The translations under genes and the position numbers were made by a program. From Gemmata palustris (GTDB lineage Bacteria; Planctomycetota; Planctomycetia; Gemmatales; Gemmataceae), in NCBI RefSeq assembly GCF_017939745.1, contig NZ_JAGKQQ010000001.1, positions 1,860,001-1,924,000 on the forward strand: a DNA stretch of 64,000 nucleotides, read 5' to 3'. Below are positions 33,424 through 43,511 of this stretch, one piece after another. The notes under the pieces were generated by a model, which saw nothing but the letters and a program-made list of their open reading frames with translations, was not told the DNA's origin and made no database searches. The stretch's first letter is position 1; every line of letters starts with the position of its first letter.

Positions 33424-36400
33424 CTACTTCACGACCACCGTCACTTCAACCGGGGCACCAACAGCCGGGGTGAGGGTGATCTTATAAGTGCCCTCTTTTG
33501 CTCCCGCTTTGACCTCGTAATCGAACCGGAACTGGTGCGTTTCGTAAGTGAGTTTCAGTTCCGCGGGTACCGTAATGGAGGGATCGGACGCGATTACTTT
33601 TACGGTGAGGTCGTCTTCTTTGTACTTCGCCCAGATGATCGTGTGGCTCAACTTCTTGGCCTCGCCCTTCGTCAGGGCCACCGCACCGATCTGGCCGATG
33701 GTCGGTTTCTCACTGAGGTAAATATCGTCAAAAGCCCTTTTCATCTTTTCAATTTGCGCCTGGACGACAAGCTGATCGTCCTTGATTTTCTTAATCATCT
33801 TGATCACGAACTCTTTGTTCTGCGACTCACCGATCTCCTTGCGGATCTCCGCGAGAAGTTGCTCGAGCGTCCACAGTGACTGCTCGGCGTCGCTCACCGC
33901 GACGAGGGGCGCCCAGCGGCCGCCGTTCAGCACGTTCTGAACGTTGTTCATCAGGTTCTGCGTTTTGGGGAACGCGACCGACGCTTGCGGGTCCTCGCTC
34001 AGGATGCCCTCGAGGCGCCCGCAATACTTGAGGTAGTTATTCGTGGTCACATCAATGACCCGGTTCACCTGGCACTCGCGGGCGATCCGGCGGAACTCGC
34101 GGAGCACCGTCTGAACGATGTCCCGGGCCTTCTCGACGTCCTGGGAGGCGTCCTGGTGGCGCACCTTGACGGCGTCCACTTGCTCGGGCGTTTCGTCCTT
34201 AAAGCCGTTCGAGTTGCGGATGAAGTCGTACTTCCGTTTGGCCGCCGCGAGTTTCACGAGCGCCTCGTCGAGGCGCGTGCCGAGTTGCTCCTCTTCCTTG
34301 CTAATTTCGAGCAGCAGATCGCCCTCGGAAACGATGCGCAGGCGGATCGGCTCGCTACTGCGGGTGACGCGCGGGCCGCCGTCGGCGTCGGCGTTATTGT
34401 CGGTGGCCTGCACGAACAGGTCCATGCGGTAACTCGGCTGGATGTCGCCCCGCGGCGCCAGGATCTTGATGATCCCCTGGTCGTTGAGTTCCTTCAGGTC
34501 GAAGTAGTCGCGGTCCGCGTTCTTCAGTTCGATCTTGCGCACCGCTTCGGGGTTCGTCTCGTCCGCGCTGGGCGTTTTGAGCAGGGCGTCGAGGCGCTCC
34601 TTGGTGTCGCGCCGGAGCTTGCTGCTCTGGTTCACGAACTCGCTGACGAACACCGACGCACTGAGCCGGTCGTCGGACTTGTCGAGCATGCGGAAGTTGT
34701 CCGCGTGCAGGCGCGGGAGCATAAGGGCCGGGAGGTACCGTTGACCGGCGCCGGGCGCGTCGAGGAGCGAGCGCAGGGCGTACTTCGTCCGTATCGCGCG
34801 GACCGTGTCGGAGTCTTCTGCGTAGTAGTTGAACTGGTACTCGACCTTGCTCAGCCCGTTGTCGTCCTTGATGAAGCTGTCCGGGTTGAACGGGATGCGG
34901 GCCACCGGCGTGACGAGGTACACGTTGCCCGACTTGCGGATCACGTCCACGCCCACTTCCACCACCGGCGGTTGGTCCTGCGTGACCTGGATCAGGACCG
35001 ACCGCGTCGTGCTGACGGCGTATTTGTTCGTGTACGTCACCTTGAACTCGACCGGGTCTTTGAGCCGGAAGTCGACGTTCGCCCGCGCGTCTTTTTCGGG
35101 GTAGGCGCCCTTGAGAACCGACACGGCGGCCTGTGAGACCGGCCCCAGGTCGTCCCACGTGTTGCGGAACATGATGCTGAAACCCTTACCGCCCTCGGTC
35201 ACCTGAACCGGCACGGGCGCCTGCGTCATCTTGCCGTCGTCGCCGAATGCCGCGCCCGGGAACTTCCCGGTGACCGGGACCGCGACCGCGGACACGACCG
35301 CGTCGTTGTCCGACAACTTGCCCTCGTCGTCGGTATAGGCGTCGGCGACGAGGAGCACCTGCGAGCCCGCGGGCACCACGACGACGGACCGCTCGCCAGT
35401 GAGCGAGAGGTTCCGCTCGGTCATCACCTGGCGCTTGCCCTTCAGGTCGTCGAAGCTCGCCCCCTGGGGCGGCGCGTGGTGCAGGTAACTCGGTTCTTCC
35501 TGGACGCGGTACAGCCGCTTGAGCGAGGGGGGCGGGATGAGCCGGATGCGGTGCCCGCGGGTGGAGAAGTCGTCGGCCCTCACGACGAACTCGACGTCCT
35601 CCTTCAGCCCGCTGATGTCACCGGTGAACTCGTTGTTCTGCTTCGGCGTCAGGGTGCCGCCGCCGCGGAACTTGGCCCCAACGTACTTGAACGACACCTC
35701 GATCGGCACCTCGACCCGGAACGTCTGCCCGCTCTCGTCGCGCTCCGCGTTCCCGTCCTTGTCGGACTTGGTCACCCACCGCGTCAGTTCGAGTTTACGC
35801 AGGGTGCGCCCCATGCTCGGCTGGTCCGCTCTCGCGCTCAGGGCCTTGAACACCTCTTGCGCCTCGGCGAACTTGTCCCCGAGTGACTGGCGCAGCGACG
35901 CGCGGTAAGCGGCCGCTTCGGGCGCGAGCGATTCGTCGGGCGCGTCGTCCGGGACGAACAGCCGGCGCTCGACGGTGTCCACGGTCCATTCGGACGCGCT
36001 TTTCGGCACGCTGCCCTTCGGCTCGTCGGCGAACCGCAGCACTTCAAAATCGAGCTCCGGAGCCTTGCGCCCGACGAGCCCCTCGGTCACGTCCGCCCAC
36101 ACCATCGGGCGCCACCCCTCGGGCGCGGAGGCGTCCGCGACGACCCACTTGTACGCGCGGGCCGTGACCGGCACCGTCGCCACGTCGCGGCTGACGGTCG
36201 CCTCGGTCTCGGGGAAGCCGACCAGTTCGATGTGCGCCCGGCGCGGCCAGGGCGTGTTCATCAGGGCGACGTTGCGCTCGAGGAAGATCCCGGTGACGTG
36301 CGCGAACTTCCACCCGAACCGGTACGGGCTGGCCGCCTTCGTTGCGACCGCGTGGCTCGCGAACGCGACGCCCAGGGTGCCGACCAGCAGCCCCAACGCG

Positions 36401-36939
36401 ACGAACCCCATCACCCACAACCGGCGCCAGTCGAACACCTCGTTCACCGGCACCGTGCCGACCCGCTCCCGGGCCTCGGCGATGGTGATGTTAATCATCT
36501 CCTTCGAGTACCCGAACTTGCCCATCGCGTCGACGTCGGCCATTTCGACGGCGGTGATGAGTCGGTCGCCGAGCACCTTCGGGAACTTGCGCTCCAGAAC
36601 CAGCGCGAGGGCCGGGTAGGAAAACTCTTTCGTCAGTCGGGTGGCGATCCGGAACACCAGGAACGCCGCGAACAGTCCCAGCGCGGCGATCAGGGCGACC
36701 ACGCGGAAGCCCCGCCCCGCGTCGAGCGCCCAGTCCCAGCCCGAAACCTTGAACAGCCCGAAGTCCAGGACCAGCCCGAGCACGAACCAGGCGGCCACGA
36801 AGAGGATCGCGGAGATCGCGCCCTCGATGACGATGTAGCGCCGGATGATGCCGCGGAGCCGGTCCAGCGGGTGGTACACCTGTGGGTCGCGCGCCCGGTC
36901 GGAGCCCTCGGACCGTCGGGTTTGTTCCGCGGTTGCCAT
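33424..36939 (-). CDS. Large DUF4175-like membrane protein
   Basis: The 1171-residue protein has three transmembrane helices in the first 200 residues (about 37-60, 77-98 and 173-195). A segment between helices 2 and 3 reads YPALALVLERKFP and LGDRLITAVEMAD, typical of DUF4175-like proteins. A very long extracytoplasmic part follows, with beta-sandwich-like repeats, then a helical, Glu/Lys-rich C-terminal region. No catalytic motif is visible. In other bacteria proteins of this type lie next to MoxR/DUF58/VWA genes, as here. Assignment to DUF4175 is by pattern and could be only a remote relation. A GC hairpin separates it from the VWA gene upstream. Confidence 0.7.
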   Translation of the reverse strand: MATAEQTRRSEGSDRARDPQVYHPLDRLRGIIRRYIVIEGAISAILFVAAWFVLGLVLDFGLFKVSGWDWALDAGRGFRVVALIAALGLFAAFLVFRIATRLTKEFSYPALALVLERKFPKVLGDRLITAVEMADVDAMGKFGYSKEMINITIAEARERVGTVPVNEVFDWRRLWVMGFVALGLLVGTLGVAFASHAVATKAASPYRFGWKFAHVTGIFLERNVALMNTPWPRRAHIELVGFPETEATVSRDVATVPVTARAYKWVVADASAPEGWRPMVWADVTEGLVGRKAPELDFEVLRFADEPKGSVPKSASEWTVDTVERRLFVPDDAPDESLAPEAAAYRASLRQSLGDKFAEAQEVFKALSARADQPSMGRTLRKLELTRWVTKSDKDGNAERDESGQTFRVEVPIEVSFKYVGAKFRGGGTLTPKQNNEFTGDISGLKEDVEFVVRADDFSTRGHRIRLIPPPSLKRLYRVQEEPSYLHHAPPQGASFDDLKGKRQVMTERNLSLTGERSVVVVPAGSQVLLVADAYTDDEGKLSDNDAVVSAVAVPVTGKFPGAAFGDDGKMTQAPVPVQVTEGGKGFSIMFRNTWDDLGPVSQAAVSVLKGAYPEKDARANVDFRLKDPVEFKVTYTNKYAVSTTRSVLIQVTQDQPPVVEVGVDVIRKSGNVYLVTPVARIPFNPDSFIKDDNGLSKVEYQFNYYAEDSDTVRAIRTKYALRSLLDAPGAGQRYLPALMLPRLHADNFRMLDKSDDRLSASVFVSEFVNQSSKLRRDTKERLDALLKTPSADETNPEAVRKIELKNADRDYFDLKELNDQGIIKILAPRGDIQPSYRMDLFVQATDNNADADGGPRVTRSSEPIRLRIVSEGDLLLEISKEEEQLGTRLDEALVKLAAAKRKYDFIRNSNGFKDETPEQVDAVKVRHQDASQDVEKARDIVQTVLREFRRIARECQVNRVIDVTTNNYLKYCGRLEGILSEDPQASVAFPKTQNLMNNVQNVLNGGRWAPLVAVSDAEQSLWTLEQLLAEIRKEIGESQNKEFVIKMIKKIKDDQLVVQAQIEKMKRAFDDIYLSEKPTIGQIGAVALTKGEAKKLSHTIIWAKYKEDDLTVKVIASDPSITVPAELKLTYETHQFRFDYEVKAGAKEGTYKITLTPAVGAPVEVTVVVK

Positions 36940-36995
36940 ATCGTCGTCACCCAGTATTCAGTGGTGTCGTGTTCGTTAGTTCGGTGTTCGTCGCC

Positions 36996-37027
36996 GCGCC
37001 CGGCGGGGTTCGAGGTCCGCCGGGCGC
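36996..37027. other. Intercistronic GC hairpin
   Basis: 11-bp stem GCGCCCGGCGG / CCGCCGGGCGC (36996-37006 with 37017-37027), loop 10 nt, no T run. It lies between the second VWA gene and the DUF4175-like gene. Confidence 0.55.
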
Positions 37028-37042
37028 GAAGCACCAGTCGCG

Positions 37043-40000
37043 TTACGCCAAGCGGAGGAGCTTGCGGCCCAGCCACTCGAACGAGAGCAGGAAGATGACC
37101 GCCAGCATGACGACCGAGAGCCGCTGACCGGACCACCACGAGGCCAGGTACTTGTTGGTGCCCTCGCTCTCCGGGGTCCAGGTCGGCATGTCGAACCCGC
37201 GGTCCCACAGGTCGTTCACCGGTCCGCGGTTCTGCGTGCTCACCTTCTTGGTCACCATGCACTCGGGGATCAGTTTCAGCAGTTCGGGCTCGCCGACCTT
37301 GAACGCGAGACGGTGGACCCCGGCGTCCTTCGGGAGCTTGGTTCCGAATTCGACCTTCACCTTGTCCGGCAACCGGGCCTGGAAGTCCTTGTCGAACTCG
37401 CTGGCCATCCGGAGCATCGACGGGAAGTCGGGTTTCTTGTTGTCCATTTCCGGGTCGGCCGCGCGGATCTTGAACTCGCCGGACAGCTTTTCGGACGAGT
37501 CCGGGACGTCGATCTCGACGCGGTAGAGCGCCTCGCCGGCGGCGAAGGTCTTCGGGTCGAGCAGAACTTGGCCGCCGTAGTAGCCGTCGAACGCGCCGCC
37601 GGGGTTCGTCTTGGGCGCCAGGTCGAACGGGCCGAACGAGCGCTTGTCGCCCCCGCCCGCGGGCTCCTGGACGATGGTGAACTTCGGCGCGGCCGCGGTG
37701 ATGTCGTAGGGCCGGGCGCTCTCGTTGAGGACGCGGGCCTGGACGCGGAGCGGGGCGCCGGAGACGGCCTCCTTCGCGACCAGCACGCGCCCGCGCGGGG
37801 CCTTGATGTTCCGCTTGCCCGCCATGTACTTAATCATCTTGATCCAGATGCGCTCGAAGTACTCGCGGCCCGTGCCCTCGCCGGGCTCGAACACGCGCAT
37901 CTTGTAGAACTCGCCCGACGCGAGGAAGCAGGTGCGCCAGGACGCGGACGGGTTATTCGTCACCAGATAGGGGAGCTTGACGAGTTCCCCCGTGTCGCCC
38001 ACGTCGGCGAACTCCGCGAGCACCGCGCTACCGGCTTTGACCCCGCCGATGCCAACGTCCGCCTTGAGCGGGTAGCACGAGAAGAAGCCGCGGGCCGGGA
38101 ACAGTTCCGACTTGAGGTCACCGTCCGGGACGTACTTTTCGCGGTCGGTGAAGAACCGCTCCCACCCGGCGACGGGGTCGTCCGCGACCTTGTCGTCGAG
38201 CTTCAGCAGGTCCGAACCGATGATCGCCTTCGAGTTCAGGTAGAGGCGCCGCGGGGTCCGCGGGGTCCCCTTGAACCGCACGGCGATGATGTCGGCCGGT
38301 TGGACCGGCAGGACGTCCAGGACCGGGTCGAGTCGGCTGTCCTTCTCGACGCGGGCGAGCTGGAACGTGTTGATCGGCCCGGCGACGTAAATGAGCCCGC
38401 CGCCCCCCTCCTTGACCCACCGGCGGAGGTCCTCGGCCTGCTGGACCGAGAGCTCCGACCAGTCCGGGTCGAACGCCACGATCACGTCGTACTCGTTGAG
38501 GTTGTACGCCTTCTCCGGGTCGTCCTTGATCGCGGGCTTCAGGTCGAACTTCGTCGGGAACCGCGGGATGACGAGTTCGTCCTGCTCGGCGGTGAGCTTG
38601 CCGGTCGTACCGGCGTCGTTCTGCACGAACGTGGTGAGCGACGCGCGCTTGTCCATCACCTCGCGGACCAGCAGCGTGCGGAGGAAGCTGAACTCGCGCG
38701 ACGGGGCACCGGCCATCAGGAGGATGCGGAGCTTCTGTTGGACGACGTTGACCTCGCGCACGGCGCTGATGTGCTCCGGGTCCGGGAACGCCTCGAGCGG
38801 GTCTTTGGCGATCCGGGCGCGCGCGGACCACTTGCCCTCGGGGAGCACGCGCTTCTTGATGGCCGCGTCCTTCGACTCGACGGTGAGCGTTTCCGGCAAC
38901 TTGGCCGGGTCGATGACGAACTCGGTCTGGCCGTGCGGCGGGTCGCCGGGCGCGAACGTGAGCTTCTGCGTGATCTGATGGTCCGGCCCCACGGCCTTGA
39001 TGTCGCGGCCCGGCAACCAGAGGTCGAGGAACACTTCGACTTCCTTGTTCGCGAGGTTCACGCCGTCGGCCTCGACGATGATCTTCCACGCCTCGTCGAT
39101 CGGTGCGCTATCGGGAGCCTGGACGTCGGTGATGGTGATCGCGGCCGAGGACCGCTCCTCGCCGACGGTGATCGTGAACACCGGGATCTTTTCGCGGACC
39201 GCGCGGTCCCGGAGCTCGACGTAACTCGAATCCGACCCGAGGTTGCTCCGGCCGTCCGACAACACGATGATGCCCTGCACCATGTTGGACGACTCGCGGT
39301 TGATCGCGGCGGAAATCGAGTCGGGAACGTTGGTGCCCATCGTGATGGTGCGGGCCACATCGATCCGCTTGTCGAGCTTCTCCAGATTCTTGCGCAGGGC
39401 CGTGATATCGTCCTCCGACTCGAGGCCCGAGAACGACTTCAACTCCGCGTCGGCCTTGCGCGCGAACCAGGTCTGTGCCCAGTCCGCGGTCCCGGGGCCG
39501 TCGCCCCATTCCCGCACGCCCCGGATTTGAGTCTTGCCAGCCTCCGAGAGCCCGCGGAGCACGAACGGCTTGAAGTCGTACTTGCGGAACGCTTCCCAGT
39601 CCGCCCTGGACCACCCCGCGTCGCCCTGCCCGATCATCGTCGGGGACTCGTCGAGCCGCGTGCCGAAGGCGTAGACCGCGACCGGGTTCTTCTCCAGGAG
39701 GTTCTTCAGGAACGCGACCTTCTCGTCCGTCAGGAACTCGATGAGGATGTCCATCCGGGTCCGGGACTTCTTCGCGGCCCCGGAGCCGATCTCGTCGGTC
39801 ACATCAGTCACGCTCGGGCTGATGTCGAGCAGGAGGACGACGCGCGACTGCTTGTTGGTGTCCTCCCAGGTCTGCATCGCGGGGAGCAGGAAGACGAAGC
39901 AGAGGATCGCGTACACCGTGATCCGCATGAGAGCGAGCGGGCCGGCGAAGTACCACCGCACGGTCCGCGTGTCCTTGAGGTACATGAAGACGACGAAGAC

Positions 40001-40396
40001 CGAGCCGAGCGCGAACAGCCCGATCGTGAGGGCGTACCACTTCACGACGTTCCCGGCGCTGCCCGTCGAGAGGGTCTCGCCCGTGCCCTTCGCCGGCTCC
40101 GCGTCGCGGACGTTGTAGAAGTACATCCCGACCACGACGTAAGTAATCAGGAAGAGCCAGAACCCGGACCGGAGCTTCGCCGCGACCGGGTCCTTCGCGC
40201 CGGGCTGGTGCTTGGCGGCGTTCGCGTACTTGTACGTGACGCGCGCGACCAGCGCGAGGACCACGAGGGCCAGGAGCACCTGACAGTAAATGTTCCCGGC
40301 GAAAGCGCCGATCGCGTCTCCGCTGAACTGGTCGAACGAGTCGGACACGCGCCGGAACACGAACTCGTTCTTTTTCGTCGTCGTTGTTTCGTTCAT
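37043..40396 (-). CDS. Membrane protein with VWA domain and glutamine-amidotransferase-like domain
   Basis: The 1117-residue protein has four transmembrane helices near the N terminus (about 37-53, 77-94, 120-140 and 153-173) and one at the C terminus (about 1095-1112). A VWA domain follows the fourth helix, with an intact metal-ion site DISPS (191-195). After beta-sandwich segments, LRILLMAGAPSREF starts a class I glutamine-amidotransferase-like (DJ-1-like) domain of the type common in such proteins. It belongs to the large membrane VWA group found with MoxR ATPases. The start at 40396 is chosen because the longer frame runs back into the preceding gene. It probably forms a complex with the BatA-type protein encoded upstream. 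Confidence 0.82.
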   Translation of the reverse strand: MNETTTTKKNEFVFRRVSDSFDQFSGDAIGAFAGNIYCQVLLALVVLALVARVTYKYANAAKHQPGAKDPVAAKLRSGFWLFLITYVVVGMYFYNVRDAEPAKGTGETLSTGSAGNVVKWYALTIGLFALGSVFVVFMYLKDTRTVRWYFAGPLALMRITVYAILCFVFLLPAMQTWEDTNKQSRVVLLLDISPSVTDVTDEIGSGAAKKSRTRMDILIEFLTDEKVAFLKNLLEKNPVAVYAFGTRLDESPTMIGQGDAGWSRADWEAFRKYDFKPFVLRGLSEAGKTQIRGVREWGDGPGTADWAQTWFARKADAELKSFSGLESEDDITALRKNLEKLDKRIDVARTITMGTNVPDSISAAINRESSNMVQGIIVLSDGRSNLGSDSSYVELRDRAVREKIPVFTITVGEERSSAAITITDVQAPDSAPIDEAWKIIVEADGVNLANKEVEVFLDLWLPGRDIKAVGPDHQITQKLTFAPGDPPHGQTEFVIDPAKLPETLTVESKDAAIKKRVLPEGKWSARARIAKDPLEAFPDPEHISAVREVNVVQQKLRILLMAGAPSREFSFLRTLLVREVMDKRASLTTFVQNDAGTTGKLTAEQDELVIPRFPTKFDLKPAIKDDPEKAYNLNEYDVIVAFDPDWSELSVQQAEDLRRWVKEGGGGLIYVAGPINTFQLARVEKDSRLDPVLDVLPVQPADIIAVRFKGTPRTPRRLYLNSKAIIGSDLLKLDDKVADDPVAGWERFFTDREKYVPDGDLKSELFPARGFFSCYPLKADVGIGGVKAGSAVLAEFADVGDTGELVKLPYLVTNNPSASWRTCFLASGEFYKMRVFEPGEGTGREYFERIWIKMIKYMAGKRNIKAPRGRVLVAKEAVSGAPLRVQARVLNESARPYDITAAAPKFTIVQEPAGGGDKRSFGPFDLAPKTNPGGAFDGYYGGQVLLDPKTFAAGEALYRVEIDVPDSSEKLSGEFKIRAADPEMDNKKPDFPSMLRMASEFDKDFQARLPDKVKVEFGTKLPKDAGVHRLAFKVGEPELLKLIPECMVTKKVSTQNRGPVNDLWDRGFDMPTWTPESEGTNKYLASWWSGQRLSVVMLAVIFLLSFEWLGRKLLRLA

Positions 40397-40450
40397 CGCC
40401 TGCTCGCGGGTGTCCGGTCGTGTTTGTTCGTGTGTTGGTGTTTCGCTCGC

Positions 40451-40482
40451 GGACCCCGCCCGCCCCTGGGTCGGGCGGGTCC
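40451..40482. other. Intercistronic GC hairpin
   Basis: GGACCCCGCCCG pairs with CGGGCGGGTCC (one bulged C; 40451-40462 with 40472-40482). No T run follows on the minus strand. It lies between the two VWA membrane-protein genes. Confidence 0.5.
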
Positions 40483-40490
40483 GCCTCGGA

Positions 40491-43370
40491 TCAGGCCGCC
40501 CCGGCGGGCGCACCGGCCGGAACCGGCGGGGCCGTCGTGTGGGCGAACGCCGCCGCCGCACTGGGGGCCAACAGTTCCAGGTCCTCCGGCTTCGAGTGGT
40601 AACTGATCCGCACCGCCCAGGCCTGTTCCGCGATCAGCAGGAGCAGGATGAGCAGGTACAGCCAGCGCCGGCTCGACATGTCCGTCGGCTTCTGCTTGAG
40701 CTGATCGATCCACGAGAGGTCTTCGATGTTGTGGAGCGGCGCCTTGTTGGTTTGGGTCGCGAGGTCGTCCGTGTTGGCGCGGTGCATGTCGCCCTCGCGC
40801 GTCGCGTCCACGTTGAAGGCAACCGCGGCGTAGTCCGGCTGCTCCGCGGGCGTACCGGGCGGGTCCTTGTCGCCCTTGAGCCGCGTCAGGCTGAAGATGT
40901 ACGCGCCGGGCACTTTCGCGTCGGCGTAAGACAACTGGAACGGCCGGCGCGGGGCGTCCGGGGCCGCGTCGACCGCGTTCGCGGGCTGGTCGAGCGCCTG
41001 GTCGCCGAGCGCCTTCGGGATCAGCCCGCCCGCGGGCTTCTCGGACTTCACCGGATCGAACGTGAGCAGGTGCCGCGCCACGGAGGGCTTGTACCGCCCG
41101 GCCTCGAACTCCGCGAAGTACCGGTCGCCCAGCGACAGGTTCCCTTCCCCCCCGCCGCCGGACAGGTACTTCTGCATCTCGCTCACCACGACGACCCAGC
41201 CCGGGCTGCCCTTGCCCGAGGGCCAGTCGGTCCACTGCTTGCTGGTGCCGTGCGTGCCGCCCGCGTCGGTGGTCATCACCGCGACGCGCCCGCGCCCGAA
41301 CGTCTTCGCGACGTACAGCGGGTCGCCGAACTTGGCCTCGTCGCGGAGCTGCATCGCCAGCGGTTTGATCTCGGCCAGTTCGGGCTGGTTCCAGAAGTCG
41401 CGCAGGATCGGCTCGCTCTCGTCGCCGTCGTTGATCTGGTCGCAGAGCAACTGGTCCAGGTGCCGCGCGAGGATCGAGAGCGGGAGCCCGACCTGGGCCG
41501 GGGTCTCCTCGATGTTCTTAATCAGTGGGGTGAGGTACTTGCGCGCCTTCTCGAACTTCGCGTCCCCGTACTTCGCGCGCACCGCCTTGGCCAGCTCCTT
41601 GGCCGGGGCCTCGAAGTCCGCGATCGGCTTCTCGTTCGGCATGCAGTACAGCTCCTGCACCGACTTGTCGTCGCGCCAGCTCCCGCGCCGGGCGATGGGC
41701 CAGTACGAGTCGATGTTGGTGAACAAGAAGTATCGCTCGACCTCGCTGTCCTTCGCGGTCCCGCCGCGCTCGTTGGTGTAGATCGCGTTGAGCGCCGGGT
41801 GCAGCCGGTTGGCCGGGTCGCGGAGGATCACGCGCTTGCCGAACGCGATCTCGCGCGCCAGTTTCTGTTCCTCCTTCAGCACAACCGGTTCTTTGATCGA
41901 GAGCGGCACGGGGAAGAACCCTTGCCCGCCGCGGAACATACGCGCGGTGTAGTCCTCGGGCTTCACGTCCGGCCCGAGGAACACTCCGACCCCGCCGCCG
42001 CCCGTGACGAACCGCTCCAGGTTCGTGACCGCGGCCGCACTCAGTTGGGGAACGTTGAGCAGGTAGACCGTGGAGAACGGGCGCAGGTCGTACCCGTCGA
42101 GCTTCGGGGCCTCGGTCACGACCCAGTCGATCCCGCCGAACGAGTCGAGGAACAGCTTACGGAGATAGAAGCTGTCGCCCTCCTGCTTGTCGCGCTTGTC
42201 GACCCGCCCGTCGACCACGAGCACTTGCAGTTTCGGGCGCACCTCGACGACGGTGTGGCGCACGTTGTCGATCGCCAGGCCGCCCGCCTCCGGGGTGCCC
42301 AGGACCGCGGTCACGAGGTTGAACCGGTCCAGCGGCTTGTCGCGCGACCCGGTTTGGGTGAACGTCGCCTGGCACGACTGGACCCGCTCCTGGTTGGCCG
42401 GGAGGCTGGGGAACACCATCGAGGGGATCGTGTCCTTGACGCCGTTGAGGTAGAAGTCGACCCGCACCTCCTTGAGGTCGGTCCCGCCGAAGTTCTTGAT
42501 CCGCACCTCGATGTCGGTCTGCTGGTTGGCCGCGACGACGCGGTTGCGCGGCTTGACCTCGACGATGGACACGTTGTCGGCGGATTGCGGGGACTTGCGG
42601 TCCGGCTTGCGCGCCGGGTTCACGACGTCGATGAAGTGGACCGTGACGCCGAGGTCCTTCAACTCGGTGAGCTTGCCCTGGATCGTGTCGCCGTCCTCGG
42701 CCCAGTCCACGCTCCGCAAGTCGGAGATGACGTGGACGACCTTGGCGTTGGTCGCGGGCGCGTCGCCGAGCAGCGCCCGGGCCGCGTCGAGCCCGTCCCG
42801 CAGGCTCTTGCGCACGGTCGTGACCTGGAGCGGCTTCAGGTGCCCCTCCATCTCGCTGATGCCGAGGGCGGTCACTTTCGCGTCGTCGGTCTTCGCCGGG
42901 AACGGCTTGTCGAGCTCCGAGAGCTTGAGCACCTGCATGGTCTGGTTGGTCGTCGCCTCGGCCGTGGCCGGCATCAGCTTCTCGTAGACGAGCCGCTTGG
43001 CTTCCGCGTAGGCGTCGGTCGGCGAGCCGTCCTCGCGGCGCCAGGCGTCGGCCATGCTCGGGGTGTCGTCGAGGATGACGAGGTGCGTGGTGGGCCGCGT
43101 CTCCATGCCCTTCGAGCCCGAGCACCCCCCGATGTAGCGCGCGAACAGCAGCCCCGCGAAGAACACGAGCAGGCAGCGCAGGAGGAGCAGCAACAACTGC
43201 TCGAGGATCTTGCGCCGGCGCATGCGCTTCTGGGCTTTGAGCAGGAACTCCATCGCCGCCCACTTGACGCGCCGGTACCGGATCCGGTTGATCAGGTGGA
43301 TGATGATCGGCACGCTGACGAGGGCCGCGCCGGCCAGGAACGTCCACGGGTTGAGGAACTGCGACAGCAT
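40491..43370 (-). CDS. BatA-type membrane protein with VWA domain
   Basis: The 959-residue protein starts with the BatA N-terminal membrane domain (FLNPWTFLAGAALVSVPIII, then RRVKWAAMEFLLKAQKR). Transmembrane helices lie at about 8-27 and 57-79. A VWA domain follows with a D-x-T-x-S metal site, DDTPS (101-105). A CARDB-like beta domain (about 275-365) precedes a glutamine-amidotransferase-like part, and a last helix lies at about 915-933 (WLYLLILLLLIAEQAWA). Homologues lie with MoxR and DUF58 genes in planctomycetes and Bacteroidetes. The start at 43370 begins right at the BatA domain. The role is probably MoxR-dependent assembly or sensing at the membrane, inferred from the family. Confidence 0.85.
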   Translation of the reverse strand: MLSQFLNPWTFLAGAALVSVPIIIHLINRIRYRRVKWAAMEFLLKAQKRMRRRKILEQLLLLLLRCLLVFFAGLLFARYIGGCSGSKGMETRPTTHLVILDDTPSMADAWRREDGSPTDAYAEAKRLVYEKLMPATAEATTNQTMQVLKLSELDKPFPAKTDDAKVTALGISEMEGHLKPLQVTTVRKSLRDGLDAARALLGDAPATNAKVVHVISDLRSVDWAEDGDTIQGKLTELKDLGVTVHFIDVVNPARKPDRKSPQSADNVSIVEVKPRNRVVAANQQTDIEVRIKNFGGTDLKEVRVDFYLNGVKDTIPSMVFPSLPANQERVQSCQATFTQTGSRDKPLDRFNLVTAVLGTPEAGGLAIDNVRHTVVEVRPKLQVLVVDGRVDKRDKQEGDSFYLRKLFLDSFGGIDWVVTEAPKLDGYDLRPFSTVYLLNVPQLSAAAVTNLERFVTGGGGVGVFLGPDVKPEDYTARMFRGGQGFFPVPLSIKEPVVLKEEQKLAREIAFGKRVILRDPANRLHPALNAIYTNERGGTAKDSEVERYFLFTNIDSYWPIARRGSWRDDKSVQELYCMPNEKPIADFEAPAKELAKAVRAKYGDAKFEKARKYLTPLIKNIEETPAQVGLPLSILARHLDQLLCDQINDGDESEPILRDFWNQPELAEIKPLAMQLRDEAKFGDPLYVAKTFGRGRVAVMTTDAGGTHGTSKQWTDWPSGKGSPGWVVVVSEMQKYLSGGGGEGNLSLGDRYFAEFEAGRYKPSVARHLLTFDPVKSEKPAGGLIPKALGDQALDQPANAVDAAPDAPRRPFQLSYADAKVPGAYIFSLTRLKGDKDPPGTPAEQPDYAAVAFNVDATREGDMHRANTDDLATQTNKAPLHNIEDLSWIDQLKQKPTDMSSRRWLYLLILLLLIAEQAWAVRISYHSKPEDLELLAPSAAAAFAHTTAPPVPAGAPAGAA

Positions 43371-43511
43371 CGGTGCGAATCTCGGCGTCGGTGGTCGGTA
43401 CGGGTCGCCGCGCGTCTCCCTCCCGCCCATCTCACGGGGCGGGAGCGGGAACCCAGACAACGCTCTGGGCGGCGGTCGGTTCGTTCGGGCACTGGCCCGG
43501 GGAGCGCGCCG

